NCBI GenBank assembly: GCA_030583665.1
Contig: CP129469.1
Location: forward strand, 2,843,043-2,907,042
Direction: 5' to 3'
From: Candidatus Jettenia sp. AMX2
GTDB taxonomy: Bacteria; Planctomycetota; Brocadiia; Brocadiales; Brocadiaceae
Length of the DNA stretch: 64,000 nucleotides
Shown here: positions 44,646 to 53,585 of the stretch, piece by piece
Numbering within the stretch: position 1 is the stretch's first letter
Layout: each line of letters starts with the position of its first letter
The notes under the pieces: model-generated
Seen by the model: the letters and a program-made list of their open reading frames with translations, nothing else
Told to the model about the DNA's origin: nothing
Database searches by the model: none
Position numbers and translations under genes: made by a program

Positions 44646-46733
44646 TTATTTGGCAGTATTCCCAACACAGATATTCGTCGACCATACACCCGTCCAGGAT
44701 ATTTCACCTTCTCCATAGAATGCCTGCCCCCTGTCATAAATTGAGTTATCCAGTTGAAACGGAATTACCAAACCCTCTTCGTCAATATCAGTAATAACAA
44801 TCTTGAAAAGGGTCCCAAAAGCGCCAAAATCGAGACACCTGCGCAGATCATTCGGATCCGGAGAAGTCAATCTATACCAGCCGTCACCAAGATCCCGTAA
44901 TGCCCAATCATGGCATAACCCGCCTCCGTTCGCAGTAGTAAGCAATACCTGATAAGGTTTTTCCGTTCCGATCCAGAAGAGAAAATCATTGATATACCGG
45001 GGGGCATGTTCACACCACACAAATATTTCGGCCATATTATATTTTATTTCGGAAGGATACGTAAAACGGATAACGCCCGTAGTTGTCTTACCAAAAATGG
45101 AAGCGGGGTCTATTTCGTCCTCTAGTAAAGGAGACCCGGTAATCCCACTGTAGGTAATCTCACCCTTTACCTTGAAACGTCCATCCTCTGGCTTTTTGGG
45201 AGAAATATACTTTATTTTATACTGTCCTTTTACGTCATTTATTGTTTGTTTAAATCTTTCCCGTAAAACATTCAGGTTATCCGAATGAACATAGGTACCT
45301 CCGGTTTCAAAGGCGATTCTCTGCAATACCTTTTCTTCGCGAACCGCACCTATTCCAACCACAAAAACATGGACATCCCTTTCTTTCGCCAATGCAATAA
45401 TATCATCCGGGGTTTTAAAGCTACTGTTATCGAAACCATCAGACAAAAATACCAGTGTCTTAAAAATATTCGGATCCGGTTCTCCGGGAAACCGTTCCAG
45501 GCCTTTTATCACGGCATCCCAGCAAATCGAAAAGTCCTGATATATCTTCCGTTTGCTGAAATTGTCTATGGCTTCTTTTACGGCATCCTTATAAGTCGTA
45601 AATGGATAAAGAATCATCGGCGGCTCATCGGGCCGATGGAATTCCACCACCCCCACTTGGTGTATTTCTCTCAGGTTATCAATTAAGTCTTTTACACTTA
45701 TGAGCATCTTACCGATATCATCCTGTGTTTTGTACATTGACGCTGAGAAATCCAGAACGAGCATTACCTGCAACTGAAAACCATCCTGTGTCGAGAGGAG
45801 TGCATGGCTTTCGGAATAATCGATTTCTTTTTCATTTTCCCATATCTTTATATTTTTCCAGTCGACCATGTCTGTGGTAAACAGAATAGCATGGTTATTC
45901 TGGTTTCGCAAAGAGAAGATAAATTGAACTGTGCTGGGAATCTGATGGTCTTTGGTGTGATTGAGTACTTTAATCGCTGAGATGGGCTGAACAATCCTGA
46001 CCGGTCCCACTTCATCAAAGACCCTGTGGTCTGCCACATCCTCTACCCTGATCGCATAGCCGTTATCCTCCCGTAAAGAGCTGCTCACCTTCCACAAGTA
46101 AGAGCTTCTCCCGGCACTGTCTCTTTTAGCGTTATAATTTTGTGCAATTGTTGCAATATTTTCCCCTTTCAGATATAAGGAAATATTTACAAAACCGCTC
46201 ACGCCGGCTGAAGACAACCATTCTATCAGTGTCTCATCGCCAATCGGAATTGTGGAATTTGCAGTCGGTGAGGTAATGATTATTTTATCTTTCTCTTTTT
46301 GTACCAGTATCTGAACAATATGGTCTCCTCCGTTTGAAGAAATCCTTAATTCTTCCAGGGTAATGTCAGGAGGAAGAAAACGCCTGTCTATCTTTACCAT
46401 GACTCTTTCAGGTTTATCTTCAATAACACCTGAAGCCGGATAAACACTCAGCCACTTGGAAGCAACCCCGGTATCAATAGTAAATTTCAACGGGGTAACA
46501 CCCCGCTGAAAGAAACCTTCAGCCTTTGCCGTATTTTGTAAAATAAAAGCCATTTCATTTCTTATTTCTCCAAAATCCAAAACAGTCGGAGATACACCAA
46601 GCACGGGCGGGACATTTTTACGCAACATCAGAATTACAATCAACAGCAAGACAAGAGAAATTACTATATAGATCGCAAGGTTCTTTTTTCTCTTATTTCC
46701 TGGTGTAATCTTTTTTTCGTTTTCAAGAGGCAT
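44646..46733 (-). CDS. Membrane-anchored VWA-domain protein
   Basis: A 695-residue protein with one N-terminal membrane helix (about 19-37) and the bulk outside the cytoplasm. Residues about 45-145 form a BACON/Ig-like domain (GVSPTVLDFGEI...WLSVYPASGVIEDKPERV), and 150-250 a second beta domain (IIITSPTANSTIPIGDETLI EWLSS). A VWA domain starts at about 322 with an intact DxSxS site (VLDFSASM; Asp328, Ser330, Ser332) and VFLSDGFDN. The C-terminal 150 residues are a beta-rich domain with CEHAPRYIND and GGGLCHDWALRDLGDGWYRL. It stands alone and is likely a cell-surface or periplasmic adhesion or binding protein. Distinct from BatA/B. Confidence 0.82.
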   Translation of the reverse strand: MPLENEKKITPGNKRKKNLAIYIVISLVLLLIVILMLRKNVPPVLGVSPTVLDFGEIRNEMAFILQNTAKAEGFFQRGVTPLKFTIDTGVASKWLSVYPASGVIEDKPERVMVKIDRRFLPPDITLEELRISSNGGDHIVQILVQKEKDKIIITSPTANSTIPIGDETLIEWLSSAGVSGFVNISLYLKGENIATIAQNYNAKRDSAGRSSYLWKVSSSLREDNGYAIRVEDVADHRVFDEVGPVRIVQPISAIKVLNHTKDHQIPSTVQFIFSLRNQNNHAILFTTDMVDWKNIKIWENEKEIDYSESHALLSTQDGFQLQVMLVLDFSASMYKTQDDIGKMLISVKDLIDNLREIHQVGVVEFHRPDEPPMILYPFTTYKDAVKEAIDNFSKRKIYQDFSICWDAVIKGLERFPGEPDPNIFKTLVFLSDGFDNSSFKTPDDIIALAKERDVHVFVVGIGAVREEKVLQRIAFETGGTYVHSDNLNVLRERFKQTINDVKGQYKIKYISPKKPEDGRFKVKGEITYSGITGSPLLEDEIDPASIFGKTTTGVIRFTYPSEIKYNMAEIFVWCEHAPRYINDFLFWIGTEKPYQVLLTTANGGGLCHDWALRDLGDGWYRLTSPDPNDLRRCLDFGAFGTLFKIVITDIDEEGLVIPFQLDNSIYDRGQAFYGEGEISWTGVWSTNICVGNTAK

Positions 46734-47008
46734 TATCAGACTCCTAAGTTTTTATCATCCATTCAAAGCACTCGTTCATCAGAAGAAAAGGCCGTGCTCT
46801 GCAACCGTTTTGTTTCCCGGGTATAACTGCAAACAAGGATATTTGTCCTTAACCATGACCGTCATATTAACCAAAGTAGAAATTACCGTCAATATATTTT
46901 TATGATTCAAGATGGTTCCGTTACGTCTCCTTACCAAAGAATGACTTTGGAAGCATGCTGAACGGAGTGAAGTATCTCAACTCTGGATAGTTTGAAATTC
47001 ATGAACGT

Positions 47009-49375
47009 CTAGTTTAAAAACCTCTGCAATGGCCAGAATACAGAAATCATCATCAACCCGATGGTCATAACGACTATTGTAAGTGGTAATCCGACTTTTG
47101 TGTAGTCTGAAAACCGGTAGCCACCGGGTCCCATCACAAGAACATTTGCAGGGTGTGAAACCGGACTGATAAAACTTGCAGAAGCGCTCACTGCCAAAAC
47201 CATCATAACGGAATGAGGGGAAACGCCGAGTTGCCGGGAGATGGAAAGAAAGACCGGGGCCATGAAAACAACCAGGGCGGACGTCGGTATAACTGCGCCG
47301 GAAGCTGTAATTATCAGATAAAGCAAAACCAGGATACCCCAATTGCCTATAGTATCCTGAAGATAAAGAATATGGGTAGAAGCCAGTTCAGCCATGCCGG
47401 TTCTATGAATTGTTATTCCCAAAGGCATCATTCCGGCAATGAGGAAAACAGCCTTCCAGTCGATAGCCTTATAGGCATCATCGATTGAAAGGCAACCGGT
47501 TACAATCATCAGCACCACGGCACTTAACGCAGCAGTGGAAACCGGCAGCCATCCCATCAGAACCGTTACAACAAATATCAGCATTATTCCGCCCGATACC
47601 GGAGCCATTTTCTTGTTTAGAACCTCGTAGACTTCAGGCGTTAATACGATGAAATCACTGTCGTCTTTCAGCACCTTGATGTTTTCTCTTTTGCCCATCA
47701 GCAACAATGCATCGCCGGCATCAAGTTTTATATCACGCAGGTTCGTTCTGATAATCTTTCCCTGATGCCAGATTGCTATAACCTGCATGCCGTATTTTGT
47801 TCTGAAATTCAGGTCTAATAATGTTTTTCCAACGACAGAAGAACGCGGGGCAATGGCAACTTCAGCGAGGCCGACCTGCTCAGATTCCAGAGCCGCAATC
47901 TTTGCAGCAGATTCTGTTTCAATTATCAGCTCCTGTATACCATGCAGCAGGTCAAGATCTTCCTGCCTGCATCCGATAACAAGCTTATCATTTTTCCTTA
48001 TGATTTCATCCGGGGTCGGCATTATGATCGTATCCTCCCCGCGAATAATCGCCAGAACATGCAATCCGAAAACAGCCCCCATCCTGCTCGCCGAAAGGGT
48101 TTTACCGATCATTGCGGAATCTCCGGAAATCTGCACCACATAAAGCTTTTCCCGGAAACTATATTTCTTCATCAACTCGTCTCTGTCATAGGATGTAAAA
48201 TGAGTGAAATCATCTGAAGAAGATAATGCTGTTATGTGTTCTTCCTTACCGCGAACAAAAAGAACATCACCGTTCTGTATAATGTGCGAAGCCAGATTGC
48301 CCTGCTTAAGCATACTGCCGTGCTGAATGGCAAATACGTTTATCCCGTAGTTTTTCCTGAATTCGATTTCGTAATAAGATTTATTCAGAATCGGAGAATT
48401 TCCCCCAACAATTACTTCTGCATACTTTATTCCGTCAAAAATTCTATCACTCATCCCGGAACGGTCTTTTTCTATCTGAAGTCTTTGCCAGCTGCGGAAT
48501 TCATTCAGACGGTCCAACCTCCCTTCAATAATAACGACATCATTGCCGGCAAGTCTTGTTGAGGGATCGGGAGCAAGGATCGTTCTCCCGCTTCTTACGA
48601 TTGACAGAACGGTAAGCCCCATCACCGCATCAATATTAATCTCGGAGATAGTTTTATTAATCAGAAGTGAATCACGGGGAACCCTTAATGAACTCATTCG
48701 TTCCTGAAGTTCATACAGATCATTAAGATTCTTTTTTTTCCTGAGAAATTCTTTTACCAAATCCCTTTTGGGTAAAAAGCGCTTTCCGATAAATGACAGG
48801 AAAAGTATCCCGCTGGTAAAGGTAAATATTCCAACAGGGGTAAAATCAAACAAACCGAAAGGTGTATAATTGTTTTCACGCAACGCATTACTTACCAGAA
48901 TATTAATTGTTGACAACATCGTTGTTGATCCTCCCAAAAGTGATCCACATACCATTGGAAGAAGCAGTTTGGACGGCAAATGGCCTGTTATTCCTGAAAC
49001 ACTCATGACAACCGGCAGCATGAGGGCAGCAACACCAATATTATTCATAAATGCCGACAGAAATCCTGAAACAGTCATTATGAGTATTGTCAGGACTATT
49101 TCACTTCTGCCGGAAAACCGGATTACATTCTTGCCGATCATGGCTGCTATATTGGTTTTGACTAGCCCCGCACTCAGGATATACATTGCCCATATCGTAA
49201 TGATTGCAGGGTTGCCAAAGGCGGCAAATGCCTCGTGGGGAGAAACCAAACCGGTTATTGCAAGAAAACAGAGTACAATCATTGCAGTAACATCAACCCT
49301 TAATTTACCGGCGATGAACGATAGCAGGGCAAAGACGAGAATGAATGTTACCAGAAATATATCGTTTGTCATCAT
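47009..49375 (-). CDS. SLC13/DASS-type transporter with four RCK_C domains
   Basis: A 788-residue anion:sodium symporter-like permease. The first membrane half (about 1-200) has HEAFAAFGNPAIITIWAMYI and AFMNNIGVAALMLPVVM. The second (about 600-788) has VIPTSALVVFMAPVFL and SFISPVSHPANVLVMGPGGY, the paired hairpin motifs of the DASS fold. Between them are four RCK_C (TrkA-C) units, each with the GKTL...YG..V.AI..G....P....I...D.L...G pattern. Most family members I know carry two. Substrate could be sulfate, dicarboxylate or another anion. ATG 49375 is followed by a second ATG. It is monocistronic. Confidence 0.88.
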   Translation of the reverse strand: MMTNDIFLVTFILVFALLSFIAGKLRVDVTAMIVLCFLAITGLVSPHEAFAAFGNPAIITIWAMYILSAGLVKTNIAAMIGKNVIRFSGRSEIVLTILIMTVSGFLSAFMNNIGVAALMLPVVMSVSGITGHLPSKLLLPMVCGSLLGGSTTMLSTINILVSNALRENNYTPFGLFDFTPVGIFTFTSGILFLSFIGKRFLPKRDLVKEFLRKKKNLNDLYELQERMSSLRVPRDSLLINKTISEINIDAVMGLTVLSIVRSGRTILAPDPSTRLAGNDVVIIEGRLDRLNEFRSWQRLQIEKDRSGMSDRIFDGIKYAEVIVGGNSPILNKSYYEIEFRKNYGINVFAIQHGSMLKQGNLASHIIQNGDVLFVRGKEEHITALSSSDDFTHFTSYDRDELMKKYSFREKLYVVQISGDSAMIGKTLSASRMGAVFGLHVLAIIRGEDTIIMPTPDEIIRKNDKLVIGCRQEDLDLLHGIQELIIETESAAKIAALESEQVGLAEVAIAPRSSVVGKTLLDLNFRTKYGMQVIAIWHQGKIIRTNLRDIKLDAGDALLLMGKRENIKVLKDDSDFIVLTPEVYEVLNKKMAPVSGGIMLIFVVTVLMGWLPVSTAALSAVVLMIVTGCLSIDDAYKAIDWKAVFLIAGMMPLGITIHRTGMAELASTHILYLQDTIGNWGILVLLYLIITASGAVIPTSALVVFMAPVFLSISRQLGVSPHSVMMVLAVSASASFISPVSHPANVLVMGPGGYRFSDYTKVGLPLTIVVMTIGLMMISVFWPLQRFLN

Positions 49376-50002
49376 TATTATGTTCGCATGTGAAGGATTA
49401 AATATTATCTTTTCAATTTCGCTTTACAAAAACTGAATTTTTTATAATTTAAGGTTCAGGCTCTGGAATTTCAAACTGTTAGTTCCTCCCCTCTGTCGTC
49501 TGCGTGCGGTGACCTGCCTGCCGCGCTGCGGCGCAGGCACGGCGCACAGGCAGGGAGGTTAGGTGGGGGTGAAAGGAACAATCTGTGATCACCCTCCCTT
49601 AATCCCTCCCGTCAAGGGAGGGAAAATGTGTTTTTTAGTCGCCGAAGGCCTAATTTACAACCGTTCGTAGCCAAAACTCCTGTTTGGAAACGTAATGTGA
49701 GAGGAAACATGCCATCTCTCAACTATCTAAAGAAAAGCATGACTGAATCTTAGTAACTTTTTATTACCTAGTCAATAATTAAATGAAACACACATGCCAC
49801 CAATTCGGGACAAAAAGGGATGAAAATGTCATTACGAGGCGGAGTCGAAGCAATTTCAAAAAAGCAAGATTCCTCACTTCGCCCGGAATGACATCAAGAG
49901 GTATTTTAAGGTGAAAACAGGAAGAAGAGGTTTGAAAAAAATAGAGGAAATAAAAATTACCGATCGAATAATTGGTTTAATGTTTAGCAGTCAAATGAAC
50001 TA
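49376..50002. other. Repeat-rich intergenic region
   Basis: About 630 bp without a gene. It holds a GC-rich hairpin (GCCTGCCGCGCTGCGGCGCAGGC near 49516-49538) and CTCCC..GGGAGG repeats (about 49485-49573 and 49585-49627) related to those at 24055 and 24225. An inverted-end element lies at 49826-49894. Confidence 0.55.
49826..49894. repeat. Short interspersed element with ATGTCATT ends
   Basis: ATGTCATT at 49826-49833 and AATGACAT at 49887-49894 bound a 'gaggcggagtcgaagcaat...gattcctcacttcgcc' core. It is the same repeat class as at 13639-13722 and 23735-23905. Confidence 0.65.
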
Positions 50003-50722
50003 TTACCCATATTTTACTACAATCACAGAGATGTTATCTATACCGCCTTTGCTATTTGCCTCTTTTATAAGATAATCCGCCCCCAAATCAGGCTCGTCTT
50101 CATGTTGCCGGATAATCCATTCTATTTCTTTCTCTAACAGCATATCGGTAAGCCCGTCGGTACAGAGGAGAAGGATATCCCCGTCTTCCAGCTCTATCTG
50201 CTTCAATTCAGGAACTACGGTTTCTGATTCACCAACAGCCTGGGTAAGTACATGCAGCTTATGTACAGGAAAATACTCAGGCCGCGGTTTCTCGTCGAGG
50301 ATATAACTTTCAAAGGTATGATCTTTGGTAAGCTGTTTTATTTTTTCTCTGATGAGGTATGCCCTGCTGTCGCCAACATGGCATATATGTACTTTGTTAT
50401 CCTTGATAAGCATCTGTATAAGAGTTGTCCCCATCCCCATAAGATCTATATCCGTCATTGATTTTTCCTTAACGGCGTTGTGTGCCGCCATGAGGGATTT
50501 AGCAAGCAGCTTTGATATGTCTTCATTGGTTCTGGCCTCATCCAAATGCTCTTTGAGATAGGTATAGCATTCTTTTACAGCCAGGTCACTTGCCACCTCG
50601 CCTGCCTGGTGGCCTCCCAATCCGTCTGCGATGAGAAAAATATTCAGAGCCTCATCAACCAAAATACTGTCCTCATTCTGTTTTCTCCGCCTACCTACAT
50701 CTGTTTTATATGCTATTTTCAT
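50003..50722 (-). CDS. PP2C-type Ser/Thr protein phosphatase
   Basis: A 239-residue cytoplasmic metal-dependent phosphatase of the Stp/PrpC kind. Seen: TDVGRRRKQNEDS with the metal Asp, FLIADGLGGHQAGEVAS, MGMGTTLIQMLI, HVGDSRAYLIR, LTQAVG, LLCTDGLTDML and GGIDNISVIVVKYG, all eleven-motif landmarks. It would reverse Ser/Thr kinase signalling; no kinase is adjacent. The gene starts 53 bp after the HEAT-repeat gene on the same strand and may be the last gene of that transcript. Confidence 0.95.
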   Translation of the reverse strand: MKIAYKTDVGRRRKQNEDSILVDEALNIFLIADGLGGHQAGEVASDLAVKECYTYLKEHLDEARTNEDISKLLAKSLMAAHNAVKEKSMTDIDLMGMGTTLIQMLIKDNKVHICHVGDSRAYLIREKIKQLTKDHTFESYILDEKPRPEYFPVHKLHVLTQAVGESETVVPELKQIELEDGDILLLCTDGLTDMLLEKEIEWIIRQHEDEPDLGADYLIKEANSKGGIDNISVIVVKYG

Positions 50723-50775
50723 TCCAATAGTTTACTGAGGGGATTAGGGATAAATTATTAAGAGCGCTTCGGGGA

Positions 50776-51156
50776 CTAACTTGTGGACCCCTTCTCTATG
50801 AGTTCCTTTGCTATTCTTTTTATCATGCCTGCGTCCGAATTAACTACTTTTAGTATAAATTCATTTGCCTCCGGAACTCCTATCTCGTGAAGGGCACTGA
50901 GAATCCTTATTTTCAAAAAGGTATTATTCGTCTGCTCGAAAAGCCCTATAACAGGTTTTACAGCTTTAATACTCCGGAGTTTGCCAAGGATATAAACAGC
51001 CCGGTGAACTGTCTCCCGCTCAGGGTGCCTCAGTGCATTAATTAACTTTTCTTCGAAACTTTTGTTTTCAAACTCTGCTATAGAAGCGTGGCAAAAAGGA
51101 CATGATTTATCAATCTCTTTTATTTCTTTCCAGCATATGGGACAGAAGAATATCAT
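50776..51156 (-). CDS. Zinc-ribbon and HEAT-repeat protein
   Basis: A 126-residue protein. It begins with a four-Cys zinc ribbon (CPICWKEIKEIDKSCPFC, residues 5-22) and continues with about three HEAT-like helical pairs (RETVHRAVYILGKLRSIKAV, FLKIRILSALHEIGVPEANE). It may be an adaptor or scaffold. The start ATG 51156 has only a weak ribosome-binding site. It lies between a helical protein gene and the PP2C phosphatase gene. No enzyme activity is expected; its partner is unknown. Confidence 0.7.
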   Translation of the reverse strand: MIFFCPICWKEIKEIDKSCPFCHASIAEFENKSFEEKLINALRHPERETVHRAVYILGKLRSIKAVKPVIGLFEQTNNTFLKIRILSALHEIGVPEANEFILKVVNSDAGMIKRIAKELIEKGSTS

Positions 51157-51265
51157 GGTCTTTTACTCAATATTGAACAATTAACAAAGTATACTAATAA
51201 TTTAAAATATCCGTTGTTGTTTCTCTTTTACAAGGTACTATTATTGAATCAAATATTCTAAGTAT

Positions 51266-51685
51266 TTACCTAGGGATTCTTGCTAAAACGCGGTTAATCT
51301 CTAAAATTACATGAGTAATTATATCAAGCTGAGGATCAAGAATATTTACAAGTTCATGTGGGACATCCCCATACCTGTCTAACTTTTTTGCTCTCACATT
51401 ATCAAGAATTTCCAGACAACGAGGTAACTTGCCAAAGATTTCCCTTGTTGCATCTCTGGACTCTTTATTGAGATCAAATGTGTTTGAAATAGACCTGATT
51501 CTTTCCTTTACGAGAGATGCTTTTTTTAACAGTATATCTTTTATCTCTGCAGGAATATTACATTTCATATCGTAGAGGATACCTGCATAAGTCTCTTTCT
51601 TGAGTATTTCCTCAATATCATTCATACTTTCCTCTATGATACAAAGTGTTACAGAGAGTCCTCTTTTTTGATGTTTGTTCAGCAT
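51266..51685 (-). CDS. Helical protein of unknown function
   Basis: A 139-residue soluble protein, predicted all-helical (LCIIEESMNDIEEILKK, ILLKKASLVKERIRSISNTFD, EILDNVRAKKLDRYGDV). No known metal motif or signal sequence. It starts 64 bp after the second FocA-like gene on the same strand and may be part of that operon. It is not recognised. The neighbouring ion-transport genes suggest a possible accessory or sensing role, but this is only context. Confidence 0.6.
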   Translation of the reverse strand: MLNKHQKRGLSVTLCIIEESMNDIEEILKKETYAGILYDMKCNIPAEIKDILLKKASLVKERIRSISNTFDLNKESRDATREIFGKLPRCLEILDNVRAKKLDRYGDVPHELVNILDPQLDIITHVILEINRVLARIPR

Positions 51686-51749
51686 AGGATACCGAATAAA
51701 TGAAATTATGGAAACAGAAGAGTCCTTTGTCCTTCAGGGTAAATAATAA

Positions 51750-52643
51750 CTAGTGTTTTACTGAATCTGTATGTGGTCGTAAATAAATAAACCAGAATAT
51801 TATGCCGATTAAAATAACTCCACCAATAAGATTTCCCAAGGTAACCGGAAATAGATTATTAACAAAAAATCCTTTCCATGTGAGCTGGGAAAGATCTAAT
51901 GATTTTCCTACTGCCTTTTCTGCCGTTGTAACGATATCCGGATGTTTTCTTAAAATTATGCCCGTTGGGATAAAATACATATTCGCCACGCAATGTTCAA
52001 AACCACTGGCAACGAAACCACCTATAGCGAACATAGTCGAAAGAACCTTATCTGCCACATTCCTGCTACTATAACACAACCATACATTAAGACATACCAA
52101 TGCATTACAAAGTGTGCCTCTTGCCAGGGCTTCTTTAAAAGTTAAATCAACCTTTTTATGAGCAATAAGTAGTGCCTTTGCGCCTGTCATAGACTGAAAA
52201 AATTCCCATTGATGTGCCAGATACATCCAATAGACCATTATGAGTCCACCCACAAAATTACCAAGATACACAATCGTCCAGATTCTGAGCAATTCGTAAG
52301 TTGTAATTTTTTTACTAAGATAACCCACGATATTTAAATTGTTACCGGTAAAAAGTTCTGAACCAGCAACCTCAACCAGTATTAATCCGAAAGAAAATAC
52401 AATACCAGTAATAAGGGAGGTAATTCCTACATGTAAGGTAGAGTCATTTGTCACAAAGGTGGCAAACTGAGCGCCCATAGCAACATAAATTCCAGCTAAA
52501 ACACTCAATACAAATGTTTGTTTAATGCTTAATCTTGCTCTCACCAGCGCTTTATTTTCAATTACAGAAGCAGTCTTCTGAGGTAGATATGCTGTATCGA
52601 TATTTGTAATTTGAATAGGTTTTGGAATATTATTCTCTTCCAT
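51750..52643 (-). CDS. FocA/NirC-type formate/nitrite channel, second copy
   Basis: A 297-residue membrane protein with six helices. It forms a pentameric channel for small monovalent anions such as formate, nitrite or hydrosulfide. Seen: LAGIYVAMGAQFATFV, GLILVEVAGSELFTGNNL, YLGNFVGGLIMVYW, LCNALVCLNVWLCY, and GFEHCVANMYFIPTGI with the conserved pore His. It follows the first copy by 14 bp. It has a longer polar N-terminus (about 45 residues) than E. coli FocA. Substrate cannot be set from sequence. The fluoride-riboswitch context upstream raises fluoride-related or general weak-acid anion export as one idea. Confidence 0.93.
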   Translation of the reverse strand: MEENNIPKPIQITNIDTAYLPQKTASVIENKALVRARLSIKQTFVLSVLAGIYVAMGAQFATFVTNDSTLHVGITSLITGIVFSFGLILVEVAGSELFTGNNLNIVGYLSKKITTYELLRIWTIVYLGNFVGGLIMVYWMYLAHQWEFFQSMTGAKALLIAHKKVDLTFKEALARGTLCNALVCLNVWLCYSSRNVADKVLSTMFAIGGFVASGFEHCVANMYFIPTGIILRKHPDIVTTAEKAVGKSLDLSQLTWKGFFVNNLFPVTLGNLIGGVILIGIIFWFIYLRPHTDSVKH

Positions 52644-52657
52644 CCTTTATTTCTCCT

Positions 52658-53560
52658 CTATTCTTTCTTTGAAGGGTGTAAATACACAAACCAATAAGCG
52701 CCTGCAATTAATGCAATGCCTCCGAATAAATTTCCAAGGACAACCGGAAACAGATTATCAATCAAAAATCCTTTGAAACAGGTGAGATTTGAAAGGTCTG
52801 GCGTTCCACCATGTATCATTTCAGCAGCAGCAAGTACTGCGCTATCTCCTTTTAGAGCAATTCCCATAGGGATAAGCCACATATTAACAACACAATGCTC
52901 GAATCCACAGGCCATAAGGCACGATACAGGCCATAGTAATGCCAGTATTTTATCGATAGTACTTCTTCCACAGTAGCACATCCAGACACCAAGACATAGT
53001 AAGGCGTTACCCATCACTCCCTGTATAAAGACAACACCTGGTGGTGTATTTACTTTATCATTGGCCATAAGGACTATTTTAGCGCCCAGCAGATGATTGT
53101 TCGTCATCCACAGATCAGAATTGTATATCAATACAACAATAGTTAATGCACCAACAAAATTACCAACGAACGCAATAATCAAATTCCTTGTAAGGGCCTG
53201 GCCTGTAATTTTCTTAGCCATAAAAGACATCACGACAAGACAATTTCCATTAAAGAGTTCGGCACCGGTAATTACAACTAAAACCATTGATAACGTGAAG
53301 GCTATACCACCAATAAGTTGATATAAACCAAAATTTGATGTTGCTGTATGCGTTACTACTATAAAGAGTTGCGTACCAAGTGCGATAAAGATGCCAGCAA
53401 GTATACTAAGGAAAAGCATCGTTAACGTATCAGGACTTGTCTTTGCAACACCCACCAGTGCTACTTTTTCAGACATTTCTGTTGGTCTATAAGTATCAAT
53501 TTCAATTACTGGTGATGCGGGATATTTTTGATCCTCCCCATTATTCAATATATCAGACAT
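52658..53560 (-). CDS. FocA/NirC-type formate/nitrite channel, first copy
   Basis: A 300-residue six-helix anion channel, paralogue of the gene 14 bp downstream. Seen: LAGIFIALGTQLFIVV, VITGAELFNGNCLVVMSF, FVGNFVGALTIVVLIY, GNALLCLGVWMCY, and GFEHCVVNMWLIPMGI with the pore His. A polar N-terminal extension of about 45 residues is present. It starts 25 bp after the antiporter gene, so all three form one operon. In anammox bacteria several FocA/NirC copies serve nitrite uptake; that is family knowledge and may or may not apply here. Confidence 0.93.
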   Translation of the reverse strand: MSDILNNGEDQKYPASPVIEIDTYRPTEMSEKVALVGVAKTSPDTLTMLFLSILAGIFIALGTQLFIVVTHTATSNFGLYQLIGGIAFTLSMVLVVITGAELFNGNCLVVMSFMAKKITGQALTRNLIIAFVGNFVGALTIVVLIYNSDLWMTNNHLLGAKIVLMANDKVNTPPGVVFIQGVMGNALLCLGVWMCYCGRSTIDKILALLWPVSCLMACGFEHCVVNMWLIPMGIALKGDSAVLAAAEMIHGGTPDLSNLTCFKGFLIDNLFPVVLGNLFGGIALIAGAYWFVYLHPSKKE

Positions 53561-53585
53561 AAATGCCTCCTTTTATCACAGGGAT

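Noticed and set aside
46977-47342. A 121-codon frame on the minus strand
   Set aside because: It is the antiporter-like SLC13 gene's C-terminal region in another frame; the SLC13 frame has the conserved motifs.
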